The notes: generated by a model from the letters alone, not told the origin. DNA of 64,000 nt from Methylococcaceae bacterium (GCA_006844705.1 SPJS01000199.1:1-64000); one strand, 5' to 3'. Numbered from the stretch's first letter, positions 34,751 through 43,968 are shown. Made by a program: numbers and translations.

Positions 34751-36021
34751 AAGTAGCCGTGGTTAATCGGCATGATATTAAAGGCGGTGCTGCACGGGCA
34801 GCATTCCGGATTTTTGACGCGCTGCATAAAAATGGAATGGGTGTAACGATGCTTGTTAATTCAGCCGAATCCGACCATAGTGATGTTCATAACCGTTTTA
34901 TTAAACGCCTTCGCTGGGTTCCTGTTGTCAGAAATATGATAGGGACAGGGCTGGCCAGGTTGATATTGTGGCGCAAGGAAGGCACGCTGTCCCCGGCATT
35001 GTTATCGTCATCTTTAGCGGGTGAATTAAATCATTCAACATATGATGTCATTAATTTGCACTGGGTTAACGGTGAGATGTTGTCTATTGCAGATCTAGCA
35101 AAAATTAAAAAACCCGTTGTGTGGACATTACATGATATGTGGGCATTTTCTGGTGCGGAACATTATTCTGAGCACATGCGTTGGAAAGAAGGTTATTTGG
35201 CAGAAAACCGCTCCGAAGACGATAAAGGGAGGGATCTGAATCGCTGGGTATGGGAGCGAAAAAAAAAATACTGGAAAAAGCCGTTCCACATTGTGACGCC
35301 TTCAAACTGGTTAGCCGAGTGTGTGAAGAACTCAGCCCTGATGAAGGGCTGGCCGGTTTCAGTCATTCATAATGCAATCGATACCGATTTCTGGCGCCCA
35401 CTCAATAAAAAACAAGCGCGTCTGGCCTTAAACATTGCTGAACACAAAAAAGTCGTCATGTTTGGTGCGATTGGAGGAGGAAAAGATCCCCGTAAAGGTT
35501 TTGAATTATTGTTACAGGCATTTAACAATCTTGAAGGAAAGATAAATAATTTATGGCTGATTGTTGTCGGCCAAAACCCTCCTGAGAATTATCCTGAGAT
35601 TGGGTTTCCGTTATATTTTACCGGGCATGTGTCTTCTGAAGAAAAGTTGAGAGAGATTTACAATGCAGCAGATTTATTGGTGATTCCTTCACGGCAGGAT
35701 AATCTTCCCAATATGGGGGTGGAAGCCTTGGCATGTGGAACCCCGGTGGTAGCTTTTAATACATGCGGCTTACCAGATCTGGTTCAACATCGTCGGACCG
35801 GGTATTTAGCAAACGCATTCGATTGTGATGATCTTGCTGCCGGTATTGAATGGGTACTGGGTTGTCTAAGCCATTCAGGAAAAGAACACGCACGTTATAC
35901 TGCATTGGAACAACAATGCCGCGACTATGCGCTAAAGAATTTTTCTTATGATGTTGTCGCTGATAAATATGCCGCATTATTCACTACTCTTATCGATAAT
36001 GACAGACATTCGGCAGCATGA
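34747..36021 (+). CDS. Glycosyltransferase family 4 (WcaC-like)
   Basis: 424 residues with a GT-B fold. The N-terminus MKVAVVNRHDIKGGAARAAF resembles WcaC/GT4 proteins from colanic acid loci, followed by VINLHWVNGEMLSIADLA and KKPVVWTLHDMWAFSGAEHY. The donor half carries VMFGAIGGGKDPRKGFELLL, YFTGHVSSEEKLREIYNAAD, and the EX7E-like VIPSRQDNLPNMGVEALACG. It adds a sugar from an NDP donor to the growing glycan at the cytoplasmic face. It overlaps the preceding methyltransferase by 4 bp. Confidence 0.92.
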   Translation: MKVAVVNRHDIKGGAARAAFRIFDALHKNGMGVTMLVNSAESDHSDVHNRFIKRLRWVPVVRNMIGTGLARLILWRKEGTLSPALLSSSLAGELNHSTYDVINLHWVNGEMLSIADLAKIKKPVVWTLHDMWAFSGAEHYSEHMRWKEGYLAENRSEDDKGRDLNRWVWERKKKYWKKPFHIVTPSNWLAECVKNSALMKGWPVSVIHNAIDTDFWRPLNKKQARLALNIAEHKKVVMFGAIGGGKDPRKGFELLLQAFNNLEGKINNLWLIVVGQNPPENYPEIGFPLYFTGHVSSEEKLREIYNAADLLVIPSRQDNLPNMGVEALACGTPVVAFNTCGLPDLVQHRRTGYLANAFDCDDLAAGIEWVLGCLSHSGKEHARYTALEQQCRDYALKNFSYDVVADKYAALFTTLIDNDRHSAA

Positions 36022-36052
36022 CACTTATTCAAGCATCGGTTGACCAGGAACT

Positions 36053-36847
36053 ATGAATCTGCAACAAGACAGGCAGGGATTGCCAAGGGTAACTATTATC
36101 ACCATCAGCTTTAATAGTGATAAAACGATTGCTGATACTATTGATTCAGTTGCTCGCCAGAATTATCCACATATAGAACATATCGTAATTGATGGGCAAT
36201 CAACAGATGAAACGATGAAGCTTGTTGCCCATGCATCAAGTATTTCTAAATTTATTTCAGAGCCAGACCAGGGCATCTATGATGCAATGAATAAAGGCCT
36301 GGCACTTGCTGCAGGTGATATCATCGGCGTGTTAAATTCAGATGATTTCTATGCGCATTCACATGTAATCAGTGATGTGGTTGAGGCGTTCAGCCGTTAT
36401 CCTGATATTGATGTGCTATTCGGGAACGTGGATGTTGTGTCAGCTGAAGATGCTGCTAAAACAGTTCGAAAATATTCCTCGGCTAAATTCAAACCCTGGC
36501 ATCTTAAATATGGGTTTATGCCGGCACATCCGGCGACCTTTATAAAAAAACAATGTTACCAACGGGTTGGCAAGTATAAAGTTGATTATAAAATTGCGGC
36601 GGATTATGAAATTCTGATTCGCATGTTTCTGGTGAACAAGGTTAAATATCTGAAGTTAGATAAGACTTTAGTTAAAATGCGCACTGGCGGTGTGAGTACG
36701 TCTGGCATTAACAGCCATGTCGTCATTTCTGAGGAAATACTCAGAGGCTTGAAAGAGAATGGTGTGTATGCAAACCTTTTCATGGTGTTGTGTCGTTTAC
36801 CTATTAAGCTTTATGGGGTACTCATGCTCAAACTGAGGAGAGGCTGA
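36053..36847 (+). CDS. Glycosyltransferase family 2
   Basis: 264 residues of GT2. RVTIITISFNSDKTIADTID opens the fold; IEHIVIDGQSTDETMKL and SEPDQGIYDAMNKGLALA carry the nucleotide contact; GDIIGVLNSDDFY provides the metal-binding DD. The C-terminal YKIAADYEILIRM is the acceptor-side ED-like region. It resembles WcaA/WcaE-type enzymes. It is the last gene of the glycosyltransferase run; a methylthioadenosine operon follows. Confidence 0.92.
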   Translation: MNLQQDRQGLPRVTIITISFNSDKTIADTIDSVARQNYPHIEHIVIDGQSTDETMKLVAHASSISKFISEPDQGIYDAMNKGLALAAGDIIGVLNSDDFYAHSHVISDVVEAFSRYPDIDVLFGNVDVVSAEDAAKTVRKYSSAKFKPWHLKYGFMPAHPATFIKKQCYQRVGKYKVDYKIAADYEILIRMFLVNKVKYLKLDKTLVKMRTGGVSTSGINSHVVISEEILRGLKENGVYANLFMVLCRLPIKLYGVLMLKLRRG

Positions 36848-36880
36848 TTCTCGTTCAATTTTTATGGAGCAATGTACAAA

Positions 36881-37765
36881 ATGACCGAGTTTAATTCCAG
36901 GATAGGCATTCTAGGCGGTAGTGGTGTTTACGACATTGAAGGGTTGACAAACACCCGCTGGGAAAAAATCAATTCCCCTTTCGGTGAGCCTTCGGATGAA
37001 TTATTGTTTGGCCAACTTAACGGTCAGCAACTGGTTTTTTTACCTCGGCATGGTCGTGGTCACAAAAAATCGCCTTCTGAAATCAATTATCTGGCTAATA
37101 TTGATGCGTTGAAACGGGCGGGTGTCAGTGAGATTATTTCCGTCAGCGCAGTGGGTTCTTTAAAAGAACAATACAGCCCCGGAACCTTCGTTATTGTTGA
37201 CCAGTTTATCGATCGTACCTTTGCCCGCAACAAATCATTTTTTACCAGTGGATGTGTCGCCCATGTATCGATGGCACACCCGGTCTGCTCGCGTATGGGA
37301 GACCATTTGGAAGCCGCTGCTCAAGCACTGGATATTCCAGTTGTTCGTGGTGGCACCTACTTGACGATGGAAGGGCCGCAGTTTTCTACTCTGGCGGAGT
37401 CTGAACTCTATCGCAGCTGGGGCTGTGATGTCATTGGCATGACCAATATGCCAGAGGCCAAATTGGCCCGTGAAGCAGAGATGTGTTATGCCACAGTCGC
37501 TATGGTGACTGACTATGATTGCTGGCATCCTGATCATGATGCGGTCACTGTTGAGCACGTGATCAAGGTGTTAGTGCATAATGCCGAAAACGCACGCGCC
37601 TTGGTGCAAAAGGTTGCACCTGCATTGGCTGATGATGCTCGTGCTGAACAATGCGGTTGCCGATCTGCGTTAGATCATGCCCTGATTACGGCACCTGAAG
37701 TTCGCGACCCTGCGTTATTGGCAAAACTGGATGCGGTTGCGGGAAGAGTGTTGTCCAGCGTTTAA
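36881..37765 (+). CDS. mtnP: S-methyl-5'-thioadenosine phosphorylase
   Basis: 294 residues from the ATG at 36881 (ATG 36872 is an alternative; GGAG at 36866-36869). Family motifs are IGILGGSGVYDIEGL, FLPRHGRGHKKSPSEINYLA, ISVSAVGSLKEQY, GGTYLTMEGPQFSTLAESE, and GMTNMPEAKLAREAEMCYA with VTDYDCW. It cleaves methylthioadenosine, the by-product of polyamine and other SAM-using reactions, to adenine and methylthioribose-1-phosphate. Genes for both products follow: apt for adenine, mtnA and an aldolase for the ribose part. Confidence 0.94.
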   Translation: MTEFNSRIGILGGSGVYDIEGLTNTRWEKINSPFGEPSDELLFGQLNGQQLVFLPRHGRGHKKSPSEINYLANIDALKRAGVSEIISVSAVGSLKEQYSPGTFVIVDQFIDRTFARNKSFFTSGCVAHVSMAHPVCSRMGDHLEAAAQALDIPVVRGGTYLTMEGPQFSTLAESELYRSWGCDVIGMTNMPEAKLAREAEMCYATVAMVTDYDCWHPDHDAVTVEHVIKVLVHNAENARALVQKVAPALADDARAEQCGCRSALDHALITAPEVRDPALLAKLDAVAGRVLSSV

Positions 37766-37769
37766 TAGC

Positions 37770-38423
37770 ATGACCTTGTCTTTGCAACATCAATTACGTC
37801 AACAGCTGGTTGAAACCTCTTGCCGTCTGGTTGAGACAGGGTTAAACAGGGGGACTTCAGGTAATTGTTCAGTACGTTTTGATGATGGTTTTTTGATTAC
37901 ACCTTCCGCAGTTCCGGCGGAAGAGTTGACGCCTGACAACATGGTGTTGATGGATGGTCAAGGCAAGGTGTTGTCGGAAGGTAAGCCTTCCAGTGAATGG
38001 CGTTTTCACTGTGATATATTTCGGCAACGTAAAGATGCGCAGGCTATCGTGCATGTGCATTCGGTTTATGCGACATCACTGGCCTGTATGAACCAGGATA
38101 TCCCCCCTTTCCATTATATGATGGCTGTCGCCGGAGGTGATTCTATCCGTTGTGCCCCTTATGCCTTGTTTGGTACCCAACAGCTGTCTGATAATGTGTT
38201 GCAAGCGTTACAGCACCGCAAAGCCTGTTTGATGGCCAATCATGGCATGATTGCGCTGGGGACAAGCCTTGCCCATGCCTTGTCGATTACCACAGAAGTT
38301 GAATTGCTCAGTCAGCAATATTGCCAGGTTTTACAGCTTGGGAAACCTGTTGTGTTATCCGATGAGCAAATGGCTGACGTGCAGAAAAAATTTAAAGGCT
38401 ATGGTCAGTGGAACAAAAAGTAA
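37770..38423 (+). CDS. Class II aldolase (Ald2/fuculose-phosphate-aldolase-like)
   Basis: 217 residues from the ATG at 37770. The zinc-aldolase pattern is visible: GLNRGTSGNCSVRFDDGFLI (phosphate and substrate binding), SSEWRFHCDIFRQRKDAQAI with the catalytic acid region, IVHVHSVYATSLACM (two zinc histidines), and CLMANHGMIALG (third histidine). The family includes MtnB dehydratases and L-fuculose-1-phosphate aldolases. With mtnP and mtnA alongside and no mtnC/D/K, cleavage of 5-methylthioribulose-1-phosphate or 5-deoxyribulose-1-phosphate to DHAP plus an aldehyde is a good hypothesis. MtnB activity cannot be ruled out. Confidence 0.85.
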   Translation: MTLSLQHQLRQQLVETSCRLVETGLNRGTSGNCSVRFDDGFLITPSAVPAEELTPDNMVLMDGQGKVLSEGKPSSEWRFHCDIFRQRKDAQAIVHVHSVYATSLACMNQDIPPFHYMMAVAGGDSIRCAPYALFGTQQLSDNVLQALQHRKACLMANHGMIALGTSLAHALSITTEVELLSQQYCQVLQLGKPVVLSDEQMADVQKKFKGYGQWNKK

Positions 38424-38465
38424 CGACTATTAAGTCTATGAACAAACTAAATAACAGGAGCCAGT

Positions 38466-38993
38466 ATGCCCATTAAATCCAGAATTCGCACGATTCCGCA
38501 TTATCCCAAAGAAGGTATTATGTTTCGTGACATCACCACGTTATTGAAAGACCCGATTGGTTTGCGGATTACCATTCACGAGCTGGTTAACCGCTACACT
38601 GGCATGCAGATCGACAAGGTGGCGGGTATTGAGGCACGCGGATTTATTGTAGGCACACCTCTGGCCTATTTACTAGGTGTAGGATTTGTGCCCGTCAGAA
38701 AGAAAGGCAAGCTGCCTGCGGAAACAGTCGATCATGAATATGAGCTGGAATATGGGGCAGACTGTATAGAAATCCATACCGATGCTATCCAGCCTGGGGA
38801 AAAAGTCTTATTGGTCGATGATTTGATTGCCACCGGGGGCACTGCGGAAGCAGCCTGTTCATTAATCAGCAAGATTGGCGGGGAAATCGTTGAATGCGCC
38901 TTTGTGATTGATTTGCCTGATGTGGGCGGTAGAAAGCGTCTGGAAGATAAAGGGCATAAAGTTTTCGCGCTGGCTGAATTTGAAGGGGATTGA
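38466..38993 (+). CDS. apt: Adenine phosphoribosyltransferase
   Basis: 175 residues, the normal Apt length. [20 protein letters not shown] is the family N-terminus, [20 protein letters not shown] and [13 protein letters not shown] follow, and the PRPP-binding loop is [20 protein letters not shown]. It joins adenine and PRPP to AMP. AACAGGAG lies upstream as ribosome-binding site. Its place beside mtnP fits recycling the adenine released there. The mtnA start codon is 1 bp after its stop. Confidence 0.95.
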   Translation: MPIKSRIRTIPHYPKEGIMFRDITTLLKDPIGLRITIHELVNRYTGMQIDKVAGIEARGFIVGTPLAYLLGVGFVPVRKKGKLPAETVDHEYELEYGADCIEIHTDAIQPGEKVLLVDDLIATGGTAEAACSLISKIGGEIVECAFVIDLPDVGGRKRLEDKGHKVFALAEFEGD

Positions 38994-38994
38994 G

Positions 38995-40044
38995 GTGACT
39001 GCAAGCAAAGTAGAAACGCTACGCTGGCGTAATAATCAACTGGAGATGATCGACCAGCGTGTTTTACCGGCTGCATTTAAATACATTGCCTACGATTCTG
39101 CACAATCTGTCGCCACAGGCATACGTGACATGGTGGTGCGGGGGGCGCCGGCAATTGGTGTGGCAGCCGCTTATGGTGTGGCATTGGAAGCAATCCAATT
39201 AAGCCGTCAGCGCCTACAGGACTTTTCAACCAACTTAACAAAAGGGATTGAAACTCTCGCGCAAAGCAGGCCGACAGCAGTGAATCTTTTCTGGGCATTG
39301 GAGCGTATGAAAAAAAAATGGCAGTCCATAGAAACCGAAATGCCTAATACCATTGCTGATGAATTACTCAATGAAGCCCATGCGATTATGAATGAGGATA
39401 TTGCCATTAATCGCACCATGGGTGCTTACGGTGCAGAATTATTAAAAGAAGGGGATCGTGTGCTGACTCATTGTAATGCCGGCGCGCTTGCCACCGCCGG
39501 GCATGGCACTGCGTTGGGGGTGTTTCGTTCCGCGGTGGAAGCGGGTAAAAATATCTCGGTGATTGCCGATGAACCCCGCCCGTTTCTGCAAGGCGCCAGA
39601 CTGACAGCCTGGGAAATGGTGCAGGAAAATATTCCTGTGACATTGATCTCCGATAATATGGCCGGTTTTATGATGAATACCGGAGAAATTGATGCGGTGG
39701 TGGTCGGTACTGATCGAGTGGCAGCCAATGGGGATGTTGCCAATAAAATAGGGACTTACATGGTGGCTGTGTTAGCGTCACGACACAACATTCCGTTCTA
39801 TGTCGCCTGCCCCTTGTCTACGATTGATATGTCGATAAATGATGGAAAGGCCATTCCGATTGAGGAACGCCCGGTTGATGAAGTGAAAGGATTTCGGGAT
39901 TATCACTGGGCGGCTGAGGGTGTTTCCATTCGAAACCCTGCATTTGATGTGACGCCTGCAGAGCTGGTGACCGGTTTGATTACTGAGCAAGGCGTTATTA
40001 AATCCCCCGACAAAAGCAAATTGGTGGCATTGTTTGATCTATAA
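38995..40044 (+). CDS. mtnA: S-methyl-5-thioribose-1-phosphate isomerase
   Basis: 349 residues from a GTG at 38995, chosen because GAAGGGG lies about 8 bp upstream and the family N-terminus (VETLRWRNNQLEMIDQRVLP) follows at once. Motifs are MVVRGAPAIGVAAAYGVAL, VLTHCNAGALATAGHGTALG with the catalytic cysteine, VVVGTDRVAANGDVANKIGT with the catalytic aspartate, and the end FDVTPAELVTGLITEQGV. It converts methylthioribose-1-phosphate (or 5-deoxyribose-1-phosphate) to the ribulose form. It follows apt by 1 bp, completing a four-gene salvage operon. Confidence 0.95.
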   Translation: MTASKVETLRWRNNQLEMIDQRVLPAAFKYIAYDSAQSVATGIRDMVVRGAPAIGVAAAYGVALEAIQLSRQRLQDFSTNLTKGIETLAQSRPTAVNLFWALERMKKKWQSIETEMPNTIADELLNEAHAIMNEDIAINRTMGAYGAELLKEGDRVLTHCNAGALATAGHGTALGVFRSAVEAGKNISVIADEPRPFLQGARLTAWEMVQENIPVTLISDNMAGFMMNTGEIDAVVVGTDRVAANGDVANKIGTYMVAVLASRHNIPFYVACPLSTIDMSINDGKAIPIEERPVDEVKGFRDYHWAAEGVSIRNPAFDVTPAELVTGLITEQGVIKSPDKSKLVALFDL

Positions 40045-40083
40045 TTGCAAACGATCTTCACTGAAGTGTAAACCTGAACTGCG

Positions 40084-40089
40084 TATAAT
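40084..40089 (+). promoter_or_regulatory. Candidate -10 box upstream of the wbpV-like gene
   Basis: A perfect TATAAT lies 32 bp before the ATG at 40122, in the only gap (77 bp) between mtnA and the trio. No good -35 is at standard spacing, so this is a weak promoter call. Confidence 0.35.
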
Positions 40090-40121
40090 GCTGACAGCTT
40101 AAAAAGCAAGCAATTTGTTTA

Positions 40122-41078
40122 ATGAATAAAGTGATAATGGTAACCGGTGCAAATGGATTTGTGGGTAGAGCATTATGTCTGACTTTGGCACATCACGGGT
40201 ATGAGGTAAAAGCCGTTGTCAGGCAGGCAGGTGCCATGATGAAGTCACCTGCCAATATCAAGGAAATTGTGGTCACAGATTACTCTAAGTCCGCTATTTG
40301 GAAAGGAATATTGGAGGATGTGGCCTGTGTTATCCATCTGGCGGCCAGAGCTCATGTGATTTATGATGAAACGAAAGACCCGTTGAATGAATATCGACGG
40401 ATCAACGTGGGTTTCACTGAAAGTCTGTTAAAAGCAGCTATTGAGTTCAACATTCACCGCTTTGTTTTTCTGAGTTCAATAAAAGTCAATGGAGAAAGTA
40501 CTTCAGGAACACCATTTAACGAAGAACATCCCCCTGCCCCTTTAGATGCTTATGGGATCTCAAAAATGGAAGCTGAGAACCTGGTTAAGGATCTCAGCTC
40601 AAAAAGCAATACAGAATATGTCATTATTCGCCCTCCATTAGTGTATGGCGCAGGAGTCAAGGCAAACTTTCTTACCTTGGTCAAACTGGTTAGAAAATCA
40701 TTTCCTTTACCTTTTGCATCGGTGTCGAATGCACGTTCATTGATCGCGCTGGAAAACCTGGTTGATTTTATCCATATTTGCGCAATACATAAGAATGCAT
40801 CAAATGAAACCTTTTTAATCGCCGACGGTGATGATGTGTCTACCCAGGAATTAGTCAGACGCATAGCCAGGGCAATGAATAAGAAGGCATTGTTGTTTCC
40901 TTGCCCTGTTTTAGCGATTAAAGTATTGGCGCGTTTGTCAGGGCGTCAACACATTGCACAGCGTGTTTTAGGGTCATTACAGATAAACAATTCTAAAGCG
41001 GTTAAACAATTGGGTTGGAAACCCGTCGTATGCATGCAGCAAGCACTGCATGCCACAGTTGATAACAAGACATTATGA
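40122..41078 (+). CDS. NAD-dependent epimerase/dehydratase, WbpV-like
   Basis: 318 residues, extended SDR family. It shows VIMVTGANGFVGRALCLTL (NAD loop), VCVIHLAARAHVIYDE-like DVACVIHLAARAHV, FVFLSSIKVNGESTSGTPF and the catalytic YGISKMEAENL. The SSIKVNGE string and the genes that follow match WbpV, the reductase that completes UDP-N-acetylquinovosamine in Pseudomonas O-antigen clusters. Role here: reduce the 4-keto sugar made by the CapD/WbpM-like protein two genes on. The order wbpV-wbpL-wbpM is the same as in Pseudomonas. A plain C4 epimerase is the main alternative. Confidence 0.85.
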   Translation: MNKVIMVTGANGFVGRALCLTLAHHGYEVKAVVRQAGAMMKSPANIKEIVVTDYSKSAIWKGILEDVACVIHLAARAHVIYDETKDPLNEYRRINVGFTESLLKAAIEFNIHRFVFLSSIKVNGESTSGTPFNEEHPPAPLDAYGISKMEAENLVKDLSSKSNTEYVIIRPPLVYGAGVKANFLTLVKLVRKSFPLPFASVSNARSLIALENLVDFIHICAIHKNASNETFLIADGDDVSTQELVRRIARAMNKKALLFPCPVLAIKVLARLSGRQHIAQRVLGSLQINNSKAVKQLGWKPVVCMQQALHATVDNKTL

Positions 41079-41079
41079 G

Positions 41080-42084
41080 ATGAACGTGTTAACGCTAGGC
41101 TTGCTTGTTTTTCTCGCTTCCGGATTATTTACAGGCGTGATGAGGACGTATGCGTTGAAGCATAATGTGATGGATAATGTCACTGCGCGAAGTTCCCATC
41201 AACAGCCAACTCCTCGTGGAGGCGGATTGGCGATCGTTATTACTTTTTATCTGGGCCTGTTAGTTTTCAATTTAACTGAAGTTGTTGATTTTCAGTTGAA
41301 TGTATTTTTATGGCTTGGTTTATGTATTGCTGCTATCGGTTTTTGGGACGACCATGTTGATATTCCTGCACGGTGGCGACTGTTAGTGCATACCATCACT
41401 TCATTTGCTGTGATGCTGATGTTTTCAGGCATGCCGGAAATGACTGTTGTTGAGCCGTCATTTGAGCTCGGGTTGGTCGCTGTTTTAATCGGCGTGGCTG
41501 GGTTAACCTGGGGCTTGAATCTATTTAATTTCATGGATGGGACTGATGGCATTGCAGCATCGGAAACAATTTTTCTGTGTCTGGCACTGGCTATTCTGCT
41601 TAGCGATATCAACCCGGATATGGTGCCCGTATTGCTTATACTTGCCAGCTCAGCAGCAGGCTTTTTGTGTTGGAACTGGCCAAAGGCAAAAATTTTTATG
41701 GGGGATGTAAGCAGTGGTTTCCTGGGGTTTGTAATGAGTTTGGTTATTTTGCACTCTGCTATTAAGGAACCGGTGGTATTATTTGGTGGGCTGATATTAT
41801 TTGGTGTTTTTGTAGTTGATGCCAGTTATACCTTGCTATATCGGTATGTTGATGGCCAAAATTGTTTGCAGGCACATTGCACTCATGCTTATCAACGTGC
41901 AGCAAAAAAATTTAGTCATTTAAACGTATTATTAACGGTTTGGGCGATAAATATCCTTTGGCTTTTTCCTATGGCCTACGGGGTTATGCATAATCCGGAA
42001 TATAATGTGATCGGGTTGGCTGTAGCTTACTTGCCCTTAATCATCTTGGCCCATTGTTTTAAGGCTGGCCGTCTTCAAGAATAA
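41080..42084 (+). CDS. WecA/WbpL-like undecaprenyl-phosphate sugar-1-phosphate transferase
   Basis: 334 residues from the ATG at 41080, 1 bp after the preceding stop. Around ten membrane helices; cytoplasmic loops carry the MraY/WecA family motifs: SSHQQPTPRGGGLAIVITF, GFWDDHVDIPARWRLL, NLFNFMDGTDGIAASE and KIFMGDVSSGFLGF, with H-bearing loop ending AHCTHAYQRAAKK. It links an N-acetyl-6-deoxyhexosamine-1-phosphate to undecaprenyl phosphate to start O-unit synthesis. Position between wbpV- and wbpM-like genes supports the WbpL assignment. capD begins immediately after its stop. Confidence 0.9.
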   Translation: MNVLTLGLLVFLASGLFTGVMRTYALKHNVMDNVTARSSHQQPTPRGGGLAIVITFYLGLLVFNLTEVVDFQLNVFLWLGLCIAAIGFWDDHVDIPARWRLLVHTITSFAVMLMFSGMPEMTVVEPSFELGLVAVLIGVAGLTWGLNLFNFMDGTDGIAASETIFLCLALAILLSDINPDMVPVLLILASSAAGFLCWNWPKAKIFMGDVSSGFLGFVMSLVILHSAIKEPVVLFGGLILFGVFVVDASYTLLYRYVDGQNCLQAHCTHAYQRAAKKFSHLNVLLTVWAINILWLFPMAYGVMHNPEYNVIGLAVAYLPLIILAHCFKAGRLQE

Positions 42085-43968
42085 GTGAAAATTAATCTTA
42101 AATCGCGTACCACCATCTTTATTCATGACTTGTTTATGATTCCTTTTGCCTGGCTGGGCGCTTACTGGTTTAGATTTAATTTAGGCATGATTCCGGATGA
42201 GTATTGGTATCCCGCATTTTTATTATTACCCGTTGTGATAGCAATTCAGGTGTGCTGTTTCTGGTATTTTGGATTACATCGAGGGGTCTGGCGCTTTTCT
42301 TCCTTACCTGACCTCATAAGAATCACCAAATCAGTGCTCATTGGCGTCATTGTTATTGCGATCACTTTCTTTCTCTATAATCGTCTGGCCAGTGTACCAA
42401 GAGCTGTAGTGCCTTTGTATGCCGGGTTACTGATGTTGCTACTGTGTGTCCCCCGCTTTATTTATCGATTCTGGAAAGAAAAAGCGTTCATTGAACGGCA
42501 AGGAAAAAGAGCGCTGATTGTCGGTGCAGGAGTGGCCGGTGAAATGCTGGCGCGTGATTTGTTGTCCAACCATATTGATGATTATTCGCCTGTTGTGTTT
42601 GCCGATGATGCAAAAGATAAATTCAAGCGCGAGATTCGAGGATTAAGTGTCGCAGGCAACATTGATAAGATTCCTTTAATCGTTGAGCAATGGGATATTG
42701 AACATATTTTGATCGCTATCCCATCTGCCAATGATGCAGAGATGCGACGCATTATCTCTATTTGTGAAAGTTGTTCTGTTCCTTTTCAAACATTGCCTTC
42801 TGTCGGGGAGTTATTAAGTCGAACAGTGACGACTGCAAATCTGCGTGATGTTTCTATTGAGGATGTTCTGGGCAGAGACCCAGTCAGAATGAATTGGACA
42901 CATATCAAACAGGGATTGTTGAGCCGTACTGTGTTGGTGACAGGCGGAGGGGGGTCGATAGGTTCAGAATTATGCCGGCAACTGGCAAAAATCAGAGTAG
43001 CAGAATTGATTGTTTTTGATCAATCAGAGTTTAATCTTTATAAAATCGACGCTGATTTAAAAAATAAATTTCCTGAGATGCCAAGACGCATCGTGCTTGG
43101 TGATGTCACAGATAAATTAACAGTAGAATCTGTTATCAGTAAATACAAACCGGACGTTATTTTTCATGCAGCGGCCTATAAACATGTGCCGATGCTTGAA
43201 GAACAGGTCAGAGAGGCCGTTAAAAATAATCTGATGGGAACCAAAACGGTCGCAGCAAGCGCAGTGGCAAACGGCGTAAATCGATTTATCCTCATTTCGA
43301 CAGATAAAGCTGTTAATCCGACTAACATCATGGGCGCAACAAAAAGAGCTGCCGAGATATTGTGCCAAAGCCTGGACGCAGAAAACTCGACCCGTTTCAC
43401 CACGGTAAGGTTTGGCAACGTGCTCGATTCGGCAGGTAGTGTTGTGCCATTGTTCAGAGAGCAGATTAAAAGTGGCGGCCCGATAACCATTACTCACCCG
43501 GAAATCACGCGTTATTTTATGACGATTCCGGAAGCATGCCAGTTGATCATGCAGGCTGAAAGTGTCGGCGAAGGAGGGGAAATCTTTGTGCTAGAAATGG
43601 GTGAGCCGGTCAAAATTTCATTTCTTGCCAAGCAAATGATTAAGTTGAGTGGAAAAATACCCTATCAGGATATCAATATTAAATATATTGGTTTGCGTCC
43701 TGGGGAAAAGCTATTTGAAGAATTATTTTATGAGCAAGAGGAATTAATCAATACCGAATTTGATAAACTGCATTTGGCAGCAGCAAGAAAATACGATAAA
43801 CAACGCGTCCTTGAACAAGTGAATGATTTAACTGACGCCTGTCAGAAGAAGGACATAGATGGTATCCTGAATCAGCTAAAGGGTTTGGTTCCTGAATATG
43901 AAAACACAGCAGACAAAAAAAACCCCCATTCAGAGAATGAGGGTAAAAAATCAAGTGGAGTGATTTGA
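42085..43968 (+). CDS. CapD/WbpM-like membrane UDP-N-acetylhexosamine 4,6-dehydratase
   Basis: 627 residues from a GTG directly after the wbpL-like stop. Four membrane helices lie in residues 10-125, then a first Rossmann-like domain (RALIVGAGVAGEMLARDLL) and the catalytic SDR domain (VLVTGGGGSIGSELCRQLA, VIFHAAAYKHVPMLEEQVRE, ISTDKAVNPTNIMGATKRAA). In this family Met replaces the usual Tyr before the K, as seen here (MGATK). It dehydrates UDP-GlcNAc to a 4-keto-6-deoxy sugar. The last 20 codons overlap an intrinsic terminator that works on the other strand (43915-43944). Confidence 0.93.
   Translation: MKINLKSRTTIFIHDLFMIPFAWLGAYWFRFNLGMIPDEYWYPAFLLLPVVIAIQVCCFWYFGLHRGVWRFSSLPDLIRITKSVLIGVIVIAITFFLYNRLASVPRAVVPLYAGLLMLLLCVPRFIYRFWKEKAFIERQGKRALIVGAGVAGEMLARDLLSNHIDDYSPVVFADDAKDKFKREIRGLSVAGNIDKIPLIVEQWDIEHILIAIPSANDAEMRRIISICESCSVPFQTLPSVGELLSRTVTTANLRDVSIEDVLGRDPVRMNWTHIKQGLLSRTVLVTGGGGSIGSELCRQLAKIRVAELIVFDQSEFNLYKIDADLKNKFPEMPRRIVLGDVTDKLTVESVISKYKPDVIFHAAAYKHVPMLEEQVREAVKNNLMGTKTVAASAVANGVNRFILISTDKAVNPTNIMGATKRAAEILCQSLDAENSTRFTTVRFGNVLDSAGSVVPLFREQIKSGGPITITHPEITRYFMTIPEACQLIMQAESVGEGGEIFVLEMGEPVKISFLAKQMIKLSGKIPYQDINIKYIGLRPGEKLFEELFYEQEELINTEFDKLHLAAARKYDKQRVLEQVNDLTDACQKKDIDGILNQLKGLVPEYENTADKKNPHSENEGKKSSGVI
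43915..43944 (-). terminator. Intrinsic terminator reading on the minus strand
   Basis: On the minus strand the sequence folds as ACCCTCATTC, loop TCT, GAATGGGGGT, followed by a run of T residues (A8 on the plus strand, 43915-43922). The stem is 10 continuous pairs including one G-U. Read on the plus strand that pair becomes a C-A mismatch and no T-run follows. Nothing coding ends here on the minus strand, so it fits a small RNA gene. Confidence 0.75.

Noticed and set aside
36914..36921. GGCGGTAG, the ops/JUMPstart core, near the glycan genes
   Set aside because: It lies inside mtnP codons (GGSG) with no JUMPstart context; a second copy is inside apt at about 38926. Both are chance coding matches.
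38908..38994. Upstream extension of mtnA inside apt
   Set aside because: The family N-terminus begins after the GTG at 38995, which has its own ribosome-binding site; the extension is out-of-frame apt coding sequence.
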